Shown: positions 1 to 7,717, counted from the stretch's first letter. The stretch: DNA of 40,046 bases from Clostridia bacterium (GCA_017445115.1 JAFSUU010000041.1:1-40046), one strand, 5' to 3'. Notes: generated by a model not told the origin, from the sequence alone. Numbers and translations: made by a program.

Positions 1-41
1 AGGAACGAGAAAAGAACAAAATAGTATATGTAATATGACAT

Positions 42-68
42 ATCGGCGAGGCACGAAACCTCGCCGAT
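42..68 (-). terminator. Hairpin after the TnpV operon, possible terminator
   Basis: A 10-bp perfect inverted repeat (ATCGGCGAGG at 42-51, CCTCGCCGAT at 59-68) with a 7-nt loop lies just beyond the stop codon of the last gene of the minus-strand module. The minus strand after it is T-rich but has no unbroken T run, so termination is likely rather than certain. Confidence 0.5.
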
Positions 69-73
69 GTATG

Positions 74-349
74 TTATGGAGTGTTTTTTGTAACGAATGC
101 CTCAATCATCAGCCTGACGCCAAGCTGAAAACCGCAGGAGAACGCTTTAACTTCGGCGAGTGAGTGCATTTCATTGACAGTTTCGTCGTACTTTGTAAGA
201 CTCTCAGATTGCTTGTCGGTCAGCGTTTCGTTTAGTTCGTCCCGGTTCCTCGCCATAAGGGACAGAAGATGCTTGTACCGCTTGCTACCGGTCAGAATCG
301 CCTCGTGCGGGTCGATATTGCCGTACCAAAGGTCTTCCAGTACCGTCAT
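74..349 (-). CDS. Small DUF6809-like protein of a TnpV module
   Basis: A 91-residue soluble protein that begins MTVLEDLWYGNIDPHE and ends with a conserved-looking segment AFSCGFQLGVRLMIEAF. Small proteins of this type (as I recall, DUF6809) are common in Clostridia beside TnpV and site-specific recombinases, and their function is unknown. The start is the ATG at 347-349, which overlaps the TnpV stop codon by four bases (ATGA), so the two are translationally coupled. The open frame continues upstream, but that part is a low-complexity Arg-rich shadow of TnpV. It is the last gene of a three-gene minus-strand operon, and a hairpin follows it at 42-68. The family name is from memory. Confidence 0.65.
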   Translation of the reverse strand: MTVLEDLWYGNIDPHEAILTGSKRYKHLLSLMARNRDELNETLTDKQSESLTKYDETVNEMHSLAEVKAFSCGFQLGVRLMIEAFVTKNTP

Positions 350-645
350 ACGAATATCACCTCCTGCTGAACGATCTCCATTGCGCGGGCGCGGACGTTG
401 TTCTTCCGCTGAACCCATTCCATTTGATCCCGCCGTTTTAATGCTTCGGTCACGCCCTCGTTCTTTGCCATTTCGGTTTCCAGCCGGGCAAGCATTTCCT
501 CGGCGTTTGCATTGACCTCTTCGAGATACTGTCTCAGCGTACCTTTCATCCGCATCACGCCCAACACCGACGGTTTGTTTTCCCTCAGATACCGGTAGTG
601 CATCTGACCGTAAACTCCGATCTTGTTGATATATTCGTCTCTCAT
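346..645 (-). CDS. tnpV: TnpV-like transposon-encoded protein
   Basis: A 99-residue protein resembling TnpV, an accessory protein of unknown role carried by Tn4451/Tn5397-like elements of Clostridia. Recognisable stretches are HYRYLRENKPSVL near residue 17, a central helical region rich in Glu and Ala (LEEVNANAEEMLARLE), and the C-terminal MEWVQRKNNVRARAMEI typical of the family. The start is the ATG at 643-645, preceded by GGAGGT. It overlaps the stop of the upstream gene by four bases (ATGA), and its own stop overlaps the next start in the same way. The recombinase that normally accompanies TnpV is not in this window; it may lie to the left of base 1 or be lost. Confidence 0.8.
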   Translation of the reverse strand: MRDEYINKIGVYGQMHYRYLRENKPSVLGVMRMKGTLRQYLEEVNANAEEMLARLETEMAKNEGVTEALKRRDQMEWVQRKNNVRARAMEIVQQEVIFV

Positions 646-836
646 TTTGAAACCTCCATAACCTTGATTTTTTTCGTCGGCGCATTGATGATCTTGAGCA
701 GAAGTTCGTTTACGACCTCGACGCGCCCGTCTTCGTTGATCACCTGTTTCCGATATTCGTTGATACCATTGACAAGCGCTCTCCATTCATAATCGTCCAG
801 AACGATATGCCTTTTCGGCTGCTTTACGTATTTCAT
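642..836 (-). CDS. Small conserved hypothetical protein of the TnpV module
   Basis: A 64-residue basic protein starting MKYVKQPKRHIVLDDYEW, with a helical middle and a C-terminal LLLKIINAPTKKIKV. I recognise the type as a recurrent companion of TnpV in Clostridia but know of no function. The ATG at 834-836 is chosen because a strong ribosome site (GGAGGAGGG, about 842-850) sits just upstream; an in-frame ATG at 857 would place that site inside the gene. It opens a three-gene operon in which each stop overlaps the next start as ATGA. Confidence 0.7.
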   Translation of the reverse strand: MKYVKQPKRHIVLDDYEWRALVNGINEYRKQVINEDGRVEVVNELLLKIINAPTKKIKVMEVSK

Positions 837-906
837 AGCGTTCCCTCCTCCTTTCACCCATATTGTAGCGCAAAGCGGCGGATAATACGAATGTGCGGAA
901 ATAGAA

Positions 907-942
907 AAATACCGGGACTACATTACTGTAATCTCGGTATTT
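907..942 (-). terminator. Eleven-bp hairpin, probable minus-strand terminator
   Basis: AAATACCGGGA (907-917) pairs with TCTCGGTATTT (932-942) over 11 bp with one G-T pair around a 14-nt loop. On the minus strand the hairpin is followed by TTTTTCTATTT, the form of an intrinsic terminator. No minus-strand gene is visible to its right, so it may instead be an end structure of the mobile module at 74-836. Confidence 0.45.
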
Positions 943-1024
943 CTCTTGCCCTGCGAATGCTCGGTTGTTCTTGTTTCAGTAACTGTCCTTAAGAACACTC
1001 TGCATTGCCGTCGGATTTTTTTAT

Positions 1025-1118
1025 CCATTGCGAAAGCAATGGTATATCATCAACGCACCCGACGGGTGCGTTGTATCTCATCAGCCCGCAGGGCTGTATA
1101 TCATCACGGCAAAGCCGT
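1025..1118. repeat. Tandem array of four different hairpins joined by TATATCATCA linkers
   Basis: This gene-free stretch (837-1320) contains four consecutive short palindromes with unrelated stems. They are CCATTGC-GAAA-GCAATGG (1025-1042), a 10-bp stem with loop GAC (1051-1073), CAGCCC-GCA-GGGCTG (1082-1096) and ACGGC-AAA-GCCGT (1106-1118). They are joined by an almost constant linker: TATATCATCA at 1043-1052, the variant TATCTCATCA at 1074-1083, TATATCATCA at 1097-1106, and a partial copy after 1118. Stems vary while linkers are conserved, the opposite of a CRISPR array. There is no credible open reading frame. I have a general impression of similar arrays in other Clostridia genomes but cannot name a family. 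Confidence 0.7.
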
Positions 1119-1217
1119 ATATCATTGTATTATTCTCAGACTCACTCCGTCCGTCGCCCTTTTTTCAATTTCCTCTTGCAATTTCAGTAATAATACTATA
1201 TAATATACTGTCGTATA

Positions 1218-1233
1218 TTGCGCGGGCGCGCAA
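1218..1233. repeat. GC-rich palindrome before the lipid operon promoter
   Basis: TTGCGCG at 1218-1224 and CGCGCAA at 1227-1233 form a perfect inverted repeat separated by GG, followed by seven A residues. It lies 40 bp upstream of the -10 box of the phospholipid operon and could be an operator or simply the right end of the preceding repeat region. Confidence 0.35.
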
Positions 1234-1269
1234 AAAAATTTAAAAAGTATATATTTATTTAAAAGTTTA

Positions 1270-1278
1270 TGTTATAAT
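1270..1278 (+). promoter_or_regulatory. Extended -10 promoter of the phospholipid operon
   Basis: TGTTATAAT at 1270-1278 is a perfect extended -10 element (TGn-TATAAT) in a very AT-rich region, about 40 bp before the start of the first gene. No good -35 box is present at 16-18 bp, as is usual for extended -10 promoters. Confidence 0.55.
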
Positions 1279-1320
1279 ATCTATATATGCTTTTTCGGAG
1301 ATTTTTTCGGAGAAATTCAG

Positions 1321-2052
1321 ATGAAAAAGATATTCAAGTTCATTCCGAGGTATTCGATCGTACCTTTGCTGATGCTCGGCGTGATCCACTTCTCGGCGTT
1401 CTACGTCACAAGGCCGATCACGAACGGGTGGAAGCATTACGATTTTTCACTGGCTATTGACCAGCTGATACCTTTTGTTCCCGCATTTATAGTGATCTAC
1501 GTGCTCGCTTTTCTTCAGTGGGCGTTCGGACTGCTTTATCAGGTGAACCACGGGAAAGATTCCTGTTTCAGATTTATGGCGGCGATGCTGATCAGCGAGT
1601 TGATATGCTTCGCGACGTTTATAATCATTCCGACGGCGCTTTGCGGAAACGTCACGCAGCCCGAGGTCACGGGGACCGATTTCTTTTCGTGGCTGACGCG
1701 GATCATTTATTCCTCAGACCAGCCTAACAACCTTTTCCCGTCGCTACACTGCTTTGCAAGCTGGATGTGCTTCAGAGGAGTATTCTTTATCGACAGGGAA
1801 CATAGAAACACGTTTTACACTGTTTTTTCATTCGTATTTTCACTTCTCGTATTTGCTTCCACGGTATTCGTAAAACAGCACGTTTTTGTGGATATCATAG
1901 GCGGAGTGGTCCTCGCGGAGATCGGTATCCTTCTTGAGAAGATCACCGGAGCTCACCGCTTGCTGGAAGCGCTTGACAAAAAACTATTCAAGGGCAAGCC
2001 GGAACCGGGATCGGACACGGAACAGACGGCGGAGCCCCGAAAGGAACAGTAA
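1321..2052 (+). CDS. PAP2-family membrane phosphatase / lipid phosphotransferase
   Basis: A 243-residue integral membrane protein with about six hydrophobic segments. The PAP2 active-site signatures are visible: PSLH at residues 140-143 and His187 with Asp191 in VKQHVFVDIIGG. The N-terminal part (IDQLIPFVPAFIVIY, 46-60) resembles the AUR1-like branch of PAP2 proteins rather than classical phosphatidate phosphatase, and the usual first motif (KxxxxxxRP) is not evident. It probably removes or transfers a phospho-headgroup of a membrane lipid; the substrate is not predictable. The ATG at 1321 follows a GGAG ribosome site. It opens a four-gene operon for phosphatidylethanolamine synthesis, and the next start overlaps its stop by one base (TAATG). 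Confidence 0.8.
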   Translation: MKKIFKFIPRYSIVPLLMLGVIHFSAFYVTRPITNGWKHYDFSLAIDQLIPFVPAFIVIYVLAFLQWAFGLLYQVNHGKDSCFRFMAAMLISELICFATFIIIPTALCGNVTQPEVTGTDFFSWLTRIIYSSDQPNNLFPSLHCFASWMCFRGVFFIDREHRNTFYTVFSFVFSLLVFASTVFVKQHVFVDIIGGVVLAEIGILLEKITGAHRLLEALDKKLFKGKPEPGSDTEQTAEPRKEQ

Positions 2053-3164
2053 TGGACAAAGAACGGAACGCGGCGGAGGAGACCGTATCTTCTGAAGGCA
2101 AAGACACTTTGCCGAAAAAGAAGAACAGATTTATCTGGTCTCTTTTGTCGATCGTTATCGCGGCGGCAACCATTTGGGCGGTGATAGCTCAGAGCAAAAG
2201 CTTTTCTTTGCAAAAGCTTTGGGAAGAACTCGGTCACGCTCATCCCGTATGGATCCTTTCAGCCGTTGCGTCGATGATCTTATATATTTGCTTTGAGGCG
2301 ATGGCGCTGCTCTGTATCTTACGCGAGTTCGGTTACAAGCTAAGCTTCAGACGCGGCTTCGTTTACTCGTCTGCGGACATTTATTTCTCTGCGATAACCC
2401 CGTCGGCGACCGGCGGACAGCCGGCGAGCGCGTACTTCATGCGTCACGACAAAGTCCCGACGACGCTCGCGGCGGTGGTCCTTCTCGCAAACCTTTTGAT
2501 GTACACCTGCTCCACCGTTGGTATCGGAGTTCTCAGCACGGCGATCGCGCCGAGAACGTTTATCAGATTCGGAACGTTCTCCCGTATCCTCGTGATAATC
2601 GGATATATGACGCAGGTGGCGCTTCTTTTCCTGATAATCCTCTTGATCTTCAAGGAAAAAATAATCCTTTCGATAGGCAACGGACTTCTCACTTTTCTCG
2701 GAAAGATAAAGATCATCAAAAAAGTTGACGAGAAAAAAGAAAAGTTCGCCAAGTCGATGAACGAGTACAGAGATCACGCGACGGCGCTCAAAGGCAAGAG
2801 AAAGATGCTGTTCAAGGTATTTCTCCTGAACATGGCGCAAAGGATCGCTCAGCTCCTTGTCACGGTTTTCACCTACCTTGCGCTCGGAAACCCGCTTCAC
2901 GCGATAAGAGCTTTTTCCCTTCAGGCATACGTATCGATCGGCGCGTACTGCATACCGATCCCGGGCGCTATGGGAATTACGGACTATATGATGATCGACG
3001 GCTTCAGCCGTATCGAAGACGTTCCCCAGTTAATGACCGAGAGCCGCACGCTGACGTTCGAGCTTCTCAGCCGTACGCTTTCGTTCTATTCCTGCATATT
3101 TATATGCGGTCTTACAGTATTGATCAGTTATTTGATTCACAAAAAAAGGAGGTCTGAACAATGA
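2052..3164 (+). CDS. LPG-synthase-type (UPF0104) membrane protein
   Basis: A 370-residue multi-pass protein of the lysylphosphatidylglycerol synthase transmembrane family, lacking the C-terminal aminoacyl-transferase domain of MprF. The family motif is clear at residues 115-130 (AITPSATGGQPASAYF), and a second conserved loop PGAMGITDYMMIDG lies near residue 300. In MprF this membrane half moves the modified lipid across the bilayer, so a role in lipid flipping or lipid binding is a reasonable inference. The first 25 residues are polar and cytoplasmic. It sits between a PAP2 gene (1-base overlap) and pssA (ATGA overlap), which argues for a role in phospholipid handling. Confidence 0.8.
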   Translation: MDKERNAAEETVSSEGKDTLPKKKNRFIWSLLSIVIAAATIWAVIAQSKSFSLQKLWEELGHAHPVWILSAVASMILYICFEAMALLCILREFGYKLSFRRGFVYSSADIYFSAITPSATGGQPASAYFMRHDKVPTTLAAVVLLANLLMYTCSTVGIGVLSTAIAPRTFIRFGTFSRILVIIGYMTQVALLFLIILLIFKEKIILSIGNGLLTFLGKIKIIKKVDEKKEKFAKSMNEYRDHATALKGKRKMLFKVFLLNMAQRIAQLLVTVFTYLALGNPLHAIRAFSLQAYVSIGAYCIPIPGAMGITDYMMIDGFSRIEDVPQLMTESRTLTFELLSRTLSFYSCIFICGLTVLISYLIHKKRRSEQ

Positions 3165-3928
3165 TCGGAGTATACGACTATACCGTCATTCTGACCTATG
3201 TTTCTCTTCTTTCCGCCGGTATGGGAATATTTATCTCCTTAAGCGGATTCGGCCATCCTTACGTCGGCATTTTCTTCTTACTCGTCTGCGGACTTTGCGA
3301 CGCGTTTGACGGAAAAGTCGCGAGGACGAAGCCGAACAGGACGGAAGTAGAAAAGAAATTCGGCATACAGATAGACTCGCTCTCCGACCTTGTGGCGTTC
3401 GGAGTCCTTCCTGCGTGCATCGGAACGGCGATGATGTGGCGTTCCGAATTCATGAACAACCTTCTCGGCATAAATCCCGGCGAGAACATAACGATGTACA
3501 GCGGCAGCACGTTTGCCGCCGATATGCTCGGACATTCGACTACCTGGTACGGAATTATCGCGAGATTCTTTATCCTTGCGGTCATGATGCTCTTCGTCCT
3601 CGCGGCGATGATACGCCTTGCGTATTTCAACGTGATGGAAGAGGAGCGGCAGAAAACAGAGGGCGGCGCGGCGCGTAAGACTTATACCGGACTTCCCGTT
3701 ACCTCGTCGGCGATCATTTTCCCGACGGTCGCGCTTTTGCAGTACTTAACAAAACCCGACCTCACGATACTGTATTTTGTCACGATGATACTTACGGGCA
3801 TCGCATTTCTTTCAAAATTCCAGATCAAGAAGCCCGGACTCAAAGGAATACTTATTATGGTCGCTATCGGCGCCGCAGAATTCCTCGCGCTGATATTGAC
3901 TATGATCCTGACGACTCATCCGTTCTGA
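3161..3928 (+). CDS. pssA: CDP-diacylglycerol-serine O-phosphatidyltransferase
   Basis: A 255-residue membrane enzyme that makes phosphatidylserine from CDP-diacylglycerol and serine. The CDP-alcohol phosphatidyltransferase signature is present: Asp47, Asp50-Gly51, Ala54-Arg55, Gly68, Asp72 and Asp76. There are 12 residues between AR and G instead of the canonical 8; I have seen this longer spacing in clostridial PssA proteins. Hydrophobic segments follow on both sides. The start is the ATG at 3161, four bases before the end of the preceding gene (ATGA), with AAAGGAGG inside that gene. Psd follows after one base, so the pair would convert CDP-diacylglycerol to phosphatidylethanolamine. Confidence 0.92.
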   Translation: MIGVYDYTVILTYVSLLSAGMGIFISLSGFGHPYVGIFFLLVCGLCDAFDGKVARTKPNRTEVEKKFGIQIDSLSDLVAFGVLPACIGTAMMWRSEFMNNLLGINPGENITMYSGSTFAADMLGHSTTWYGIIARFFILAVMMLFVLAAMIRLAYFNVMEEERQKTEGGAARKTYTGLPVTSSAIIFPTVALLQYLTKPDLTILYFVTMILTGIAFLSKFQIKKPGLKGILIMVAIGAAEFLALILTMILTTHPF

Positions 3929-3929
3929 T

Positions 3930-4787
3930 ATGGGACGCAGGAAAGAGAATAAAAACGAAAAAAAAGAGAGCGCATCACTGCGCTTTCTTTACGGATGCGC
4001 CTTCGGAAGACTTATCCTGAAACTGCTTACCGGCAGATGGCTCTCGAAACTTGCCGGGCACTTTCTTGATTCCCGACTTTCGGCGCGCCTTTCAAAAGGG
4101 TTCATCGAAAAGAACGGTATTGACATTACCGAGTACGAAAAAGATAAGTTTGACAGCTTCAATGACTGTTTCACAAGGAAGATCAAAGGCGGAGCAAGAC
4201 CATTCGATACGGCGCCGGAGGCTCTTTGCTCTCCTTGCGACGGTCTTCTCTCGGTTTACGATATTGACGGCTCCTCTGTGATACCGGTAAAGCAGAGCGC
4301 TTATACGATAAACGATCTTTTGGACGGCGACGAAGCGGCAAAGAAGTTTTCAGGCGGCATTTGCCTCGTGATACGCCTTTGCGTCGACAACTATCACAGA
4401 TACGCGTATATCGATTCAGGCGTAAAAGAGAAAAATATTTTTATAAAAGGCAAGCTCCATACTGTCAGACCGATCGCTCTTGAAAAATATCCGGTGTTCG
4501 TTCGCAACTGCCGCGAATGGACGCTCATGCATACGGAAAACTTCGGCGACGTTGCAGAGATCGAAGTCGGCGCGCTTCTCGTCGGAAAGATAAAGAATCA
4601 CGACGGAGAGGGATCATTCATCCGCGGCAGCGAGAAGGGAATGTTTCTTTACGGCGGAAGCACTGTAGTGCTTTTGTTTGAAGCGGACAAGATCTCGCTC
4701 GACGAAAAATACGACTCCTGTAAAGGGGGCGCGACGGAGATTCCCGTCAAAATGGGCGAGCGGATCGGAATCGCGTCAACAAAATAA
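3930..4787 (+). CDS. psd: Phosphatidylserine decarboxylase proenzyme
   Basis: A 285-residue pyruvoyl enzyme that decarboxylates phosphatidylserine to phosphatidylethanolamine at the membrane. The self-cleavage site is GGST at 242-245, a variant of the usual LGST; cleavage before Ser244 would give a large beta chain and a short alpha chain of about 42 residues carrying the pyruvoyl group. The likely catalytic residues are Asp104 (SPCDG), His156 (NYHRY) and His201. The N-terminus is strongly basic. The ATG at 3930 starts one base after the pssA stop, making it the last gene of the lipid operon. A hairpin at 4791-4819 closes the operon. Confidence 0.93.
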   Translation: MGRRKENKNEKKESASLRFLYGCAFGRLILKLLTGRWLSKLAGHFLDSRLSARLSKGFIEKNGIDITEYEKDKFDSFNDCFTRKIKGGARPFDTAPEALCSPCDGLLSVYDIDGSSVIPVKQSAYTINDLLDGDEAAKKFSGGICLVIRLCVDNYHRYAYIDSGVKEKNIFIKGKLHTVRPIALEKYPVFVRNCREWTLMHTENFGDVAEIEVGALLVGKIKNHDGEGSFIRGSEKGMFLYGGSTVVLLFEADKISLDEKYDSCKGGATEIPVKMGERIGIASTK

Positions 4788-4790
4788 AAT

Positions 4791-4819
4791 AAGCGGGAAA
4801 AGACCTGCTTTCCCCGCTT
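4791..4819. terminator. Bidirectional terminator between psd and spoVG
   Basis: AAGCGGGAAA (4791-4800) and TTTCCCCGCTT (4809-4819) pair with one extra C around a short loop. The hairpin is preceded by A residues and followed by TTTTT on the plus strand, so it can act on both converging transcripts. Confidence 0.75.
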
Positions 4820-4843
4820 TTTCGCAGTATATATACCTGCGCA

Positions 4844-5158
4844 TCAGTCTGTTTCGACGTTGCTTTCAGACTCTTCAAGTGCTTTTTCCGCCGCTGCTTC
4901 GGCGAGCGCTCTGTCGTACGCTTCAAGAACAGCAGCCTCGAGTTCGGCTCTGAACGCACCGTTTATCGGATGTACGATGTCGCGGTATGTGCCGTCCGCG
5001 TTTTTCCTGCTGGGCATAACGATGAAATATTTTTCGCGTGCGTAGATTACTTTGATGTCGTGAAGAGCAAGCTGATCGTCAAACGTCACTGATGCGATGG
5101 CTTTCATCGGGCTTTCGTCGTCAAACAGTTTTCTGACTTTAATGTCCGTGATCTTCAT
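4844..5158 (-). CDS. spoVG: Septation / sporulation regulator SpoVG
   Basis: A 104-residue protein of the SpoVG family, a small nucleic-acid-binding regulator that affects asymmetric septation and sporulation in Bacillus and expression of surface genes in other Bacillota. The start MKITDIKVRKL, the central IVMPSRKNADGTYRDIVHPI and the following helix are typical. The C-terminal 25 residues are Ala/Glu-rich and variable, as usual. A GGGGG-type ribosome site lies just upstream of the ATG (5156-5158), with a perfect 16-bp palindrome directly before it. The gene is divergent from murC and convergent with psd. Confidence 0.95.
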   Translation of the reverse strand: MKITDIKVRKLFDDESPMKAIASVTFDDQLALHDIKVIYAREKYFIVMPSRKNADGTYRDIVHPINGAFRAELEAAVLEAYDRALAEAAAEKALEESESNVETD

Positions 5159-5171
5159 AGAGAATCCCCCT

Positions 5172-5187
5172 GTGTATTCGAATACAC
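5172..5187. promoter_or_regulatory. Perfect 16-bp palindrome in the spoVG leader
   Basis: GTGTATTCGAATACAC is a perfect palindrome immediately upstream of the spoVG ribosome site. Its length and symmetry fit an operator for a dimeric repressor; as RNA it would be a hairpin without a loop. No regulator for it can be named from this window. Confidence 0.5.
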
Positions 5188-5393
5188 CATAATTATGATA
5201 TAAAATAATTAATAAAAATGCATAAAAATATTAATTATCATCATTTTTTCAAATTAATTGTCAAAATGCGAACTTTTTAATATACTGAAATATAGCAGTC
5301 TACCTTTGAAATCAGTGGTTTTCGGCTGTTTTTTGCCCGATCACGCTGTTTGAAAGTAGTTATATATGTAAATTGATTAAGGAGAATGATAAA

Positions 5394-6809
5394 ATGTCCC
5401 TCCCGAATACCCATTTCGGCGCTGAATATATTGCTTCTCTTGTAGAATCCGGACCGAAACATATATTTTTTGCGGGTATCGGCGGTATCAGTATGTGCTC
5501 GCTTGCATATATCTCCCGCCTTCGCGGCCACACCGTTTCCGGATACGATAGGACTCCGTCAAAGATAACGAGAGATCTTGAAGCGTCCGGTATTCCCGTA
5601 TACTATGAAAACGACATCAGCCACATTGATAATACGGATATTCTCGTTTATACCGTCGCGATACCGGGAGATACTCCCGAGTACCGTGAGGCGGCTCTTC
5701 GCGGAATTCCCTGCATTTCCCGCGCGGATTATCTCGGATACCTGATGAGCGGCTACCGCGAGAGCATCGGTGTCTCCGGTATGCACGGAAAGAGCACGAC
5801 AACCTCGATGCTTGAAAAGATATTTACCGTCGCAGGACGCGATCCCACGGTGAGCTGCGGCGCGGTGATGCTTGACACAGGTACGGCGCACAGGATCGGT
5901 TCGGAGGACACGTTTATCTTCGAGGCTTGCGAGTATATGGACTCTTTCCTCGACTTCTATCCGACCACAGCGGTCATCTTAAACATCGAGATGGAGCACG
6001 TTGACTATTTTCATTCGATGGAACAGATCAAGGATTCTTATGCCAAATTTGCCGCAAAGACAGGTCGCGACGGCTTTGCTGTCGTCAACTGCGGAGACGA
6101 GGACGTTATGAGCGCCGTCGAGGGATACGAGGGACATCTTGTCACTTTCGGCGTGGAATTCAAAGGCGCGGATTATTCCGCGGAGAACATCTCTTTCGTA
6201 CACGGGCGCGGAGTGTTCGACATATATTATAAGGAAGAGTTTCTCTGCCATATTGAACTGAAAGTTGTCGGCGCGCACAGTATATGCGACGCGCTTGCCG
6301 CCGCTGCCGCCGCTCATACGCGCGGAGTTGCGGTCGAAGATATAGTAAAAGGTCTTTCGTCCTATGAAGGCGCGGGACGCCGTATGGAATACTGCGGCAA
6401 GGCGAAGAGCGGCGCCGATATTTACAGCGACTACGCGCATCATCCTACGGAGATCACAACGACTCTTGATGCCGCTTCAAAGATGGATCACGACCGTGTG
6501 ATCTGCGTTTTTCAGCCTCACACTTATTCGAGGACAAAGGAGCTTTTTGCAGATTATTCGAAGGCGCTCGCAAACGCTCCGTGTTCTGAGATCGTCCTGC
6601 CGAAGATATACTCGGCGAGGGAGACGGATACTCTCGGCGTCTCGTCTCAGCTTCTCGCTAAGGAGATAAGAAAGACCGGCAAGAAGGCGACGTCCTTTGA
6701 GGACTTTACGGACATTGCGTCTTATCTCAAGGAGACGACGCGCGAAGGCGACATGATCCTTATTATGGGCGCGGGGGATATCCCCGCGGTGATCGAATTG
6801 ATAAAATAG
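5394..6809 (+). CDS. murC: UDP-N-acetylmuramate-L-alanine ligase
   Basis: A 471-residue cytoplasmic Mur ligase that adds L-alanine to UDP-N-acetylmuramate in peptidoglycan precursor synthesis. The N-terminal Rossmann motif FAGIGGISMCSL is at 26-37. The ATP loop is GMHGKSTT at 129-136, where the usual GTHGKTTT has Met and Ser. The C-terminal Mur signature is SDYAHHPTEI followed by QPHTYSRT. The ATG at 5394 is chosen because AAGGAG (5379-5384) precedes it by nine bases; the frame opens seven codons earlier without a ribosome site. It stands alone, divergent from spoVG, and ends at a strong terminator. An alternative Mpl ligase is unlikely because length and motifs match MurC. Confidence 0.92.
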   Translation: MSLPNTHFGAEYIASLVESGPKHIFFAGIGGISMCSLAYISRLRGHTVSGYDRTPSKITRDLEASGIPVYYENDISHIDNTDILVYTVAIPGDTPEYREAALRGIPCISRADYLGYLMSGYRESIGVSGMHGKSTTTSMLEKIFTVAGRDPTVSCGAVMLDTGTAHRIGSEDTFIFEACEYMDSFLDFYPTTAVILNIEMEHVDYFHSMEQIKDSYAKFAAKTGRDGFAVVNCGDEDVMSAVEGYEGHLVTFGVEFKGADYSAENISFVHGRGVFDIYYKEEFLCHIELKVVGAHSICDALAAAAAAHTRGVAVEDIVKGLSSYEGAGRRMEYCGKAKSGADIYSDYAHHPTEITTTLDAASKMDHDRVICVFQPHTYSRTKELFADYSKALANAPCSEIVLPKIYSARETDTLGVSSQLLAKEIRKTGKKATSFEDFTDIASYLKETTREGDMILIMGAGDIPAVIELIK

Positions 6810-6820
6810 AATAACAGATA

Positions 6821-6854
6821 AAAAGCTGACTGCGATGTGCAGTCAGCTTTTTTG
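6821..6854. terminator. Bidirectional intrinsic terminator after murC
   Basis: AAAAGCTGACTGC (6821-6833), loop GATGT, GCAGTCAGC (6839-6847), then seven T residues. The A-run on the left makes the same structure usable by the minus-strand gene that ends at 6874. Confidence 0.9.
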
Positions 6855-6873
6855 TTGTTAATTATTTAAGAGT

Positions 6874-7662
6874 TTATGCCCTCGGACCGTTGGGGATCTG
6901 AATCTTCGCAGATTTGTCTTCGAAAGTTTCAGCGAAGAAGAATCCTGCAATGACTATAGCGCCGATAATGACGAGTCCGAAGAGGAAATCGAAGAGGTAG
7001 AATACGAGGGCAAATGACATTGCCGAAAAATACTTGATTATGATCCAGTTCAAAAGAGCGCCTATGAAAACGAGGCCCGCGGGAATGGTCGTGACCCAGA
7101 ACGGCTTAACAAATTTGTTTCCGCTGTAGTAGAGCCAGCAGATAATTCCGAAGCACGCGAATCCGAGCGCATAGAACAGGAATCCGACTGAAAATTGGAT
7201 CAAAATCGCGGATATACCGTAAACACCGAGGAATATGCCTGCGGCGGAAGCGGCAATAATGAACTTCATATAATTCACGATAAACGGAGCGATAGCTATT
7301 CCAACGCATCCGAGTATCATGATAATGCTGGAAATAACGAAGCCGGCACCGTAACCGGATGCGGCACCTTTAGCGCAGCCGCCGATAAAAGCGACAAGTG
7401 CAAAGAGAGCTGCTGTTCCAAAGAGGATCGTTACGAGAAGACCGAACAGCTTTTTCTTGTCAGTAGGGGCCTTGGGAGCATAAGCCTGCTGAGGCTGATA
7501 CTGCTGCTGAGGCTGATACTGCTGCTGAGGCTGCTGGTATTGCTGTTGGGGCTGCTGGGGCTGCTGAGGCTGCTGAGGCTGCTGAGGCTGCTGAGGAGCA
7601 CCGCATTTCGTGCAGAACCGTTCGCCCGGTTGAAGCGGATTACCGCATTTCTGACAAAACAT
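6874..7662 (-). CDS. Zinc-ribbon membrane protein with a Gln-Pro tract
   Basis: A 262-residue protein with an N-terminal zinc ribbon (CQKCG at 3-7 and CTKCG near 17-21), a Gln/Pro/Tyr-rich tract at about 24-65, a short basic stretch, and then five to six hydrophobic segments to the C-terminus. Zinc-ribbon plus multi-pass proteins of this kind are common in Clostridia and uncharacterised. The Gln-Pro tract is encoded by CTG/GCT-rich triplet repeats (7490-7600 on the plus strand) and is a likely site of length variation. ATAAGGAG precedes the ATG. It follows, in the same direction, a shorter protein of the same architecture at 7718-8350, so they probably form an operon. Confidence 0.75.
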   Translation of the reverse strand: MFCQKCGNPLQPGERFCTKCGAPQQPQQPQQPQQPQQPQQQYQQPQQQYQPQQQYQPQQAYAPKAPTDKKKLFGLLVTILFGTAALFALVAFIGGCAKGAASGYGAGFVISSIIMILGCVGIAIAPFIVNYMKFIIAASAAGIFLGVYGISAILIQFSVGFLFYALGFACFGIICWLYYSGNKFVKPFWVTTIPAGLVFIGALLNWIIIKYFSAMSFALVFYLFDFLFGLVIIGAIVIAGFFFAETFEDKSAKIQIPNGPRA

Positions 7663-7717
7663 AATATATCTCCTTATTATTTTATTTCCGCACGGAGCGG
7701 ATAGTGTACCGAATTGA

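Noticed and set aside
1025..1118. CRISPR array
   Set aside because: The conserved units are only about 10 bases, the variable units are palindromes of unequal length, there are only four, and no cas gene is near.
7490..7600. Minisatellite or CRISPR-like repeat
   Set aside because: It is a triplet-based repeat in frame within a gene and encodes Gln-Pro-rich sequence; no spacer structure.
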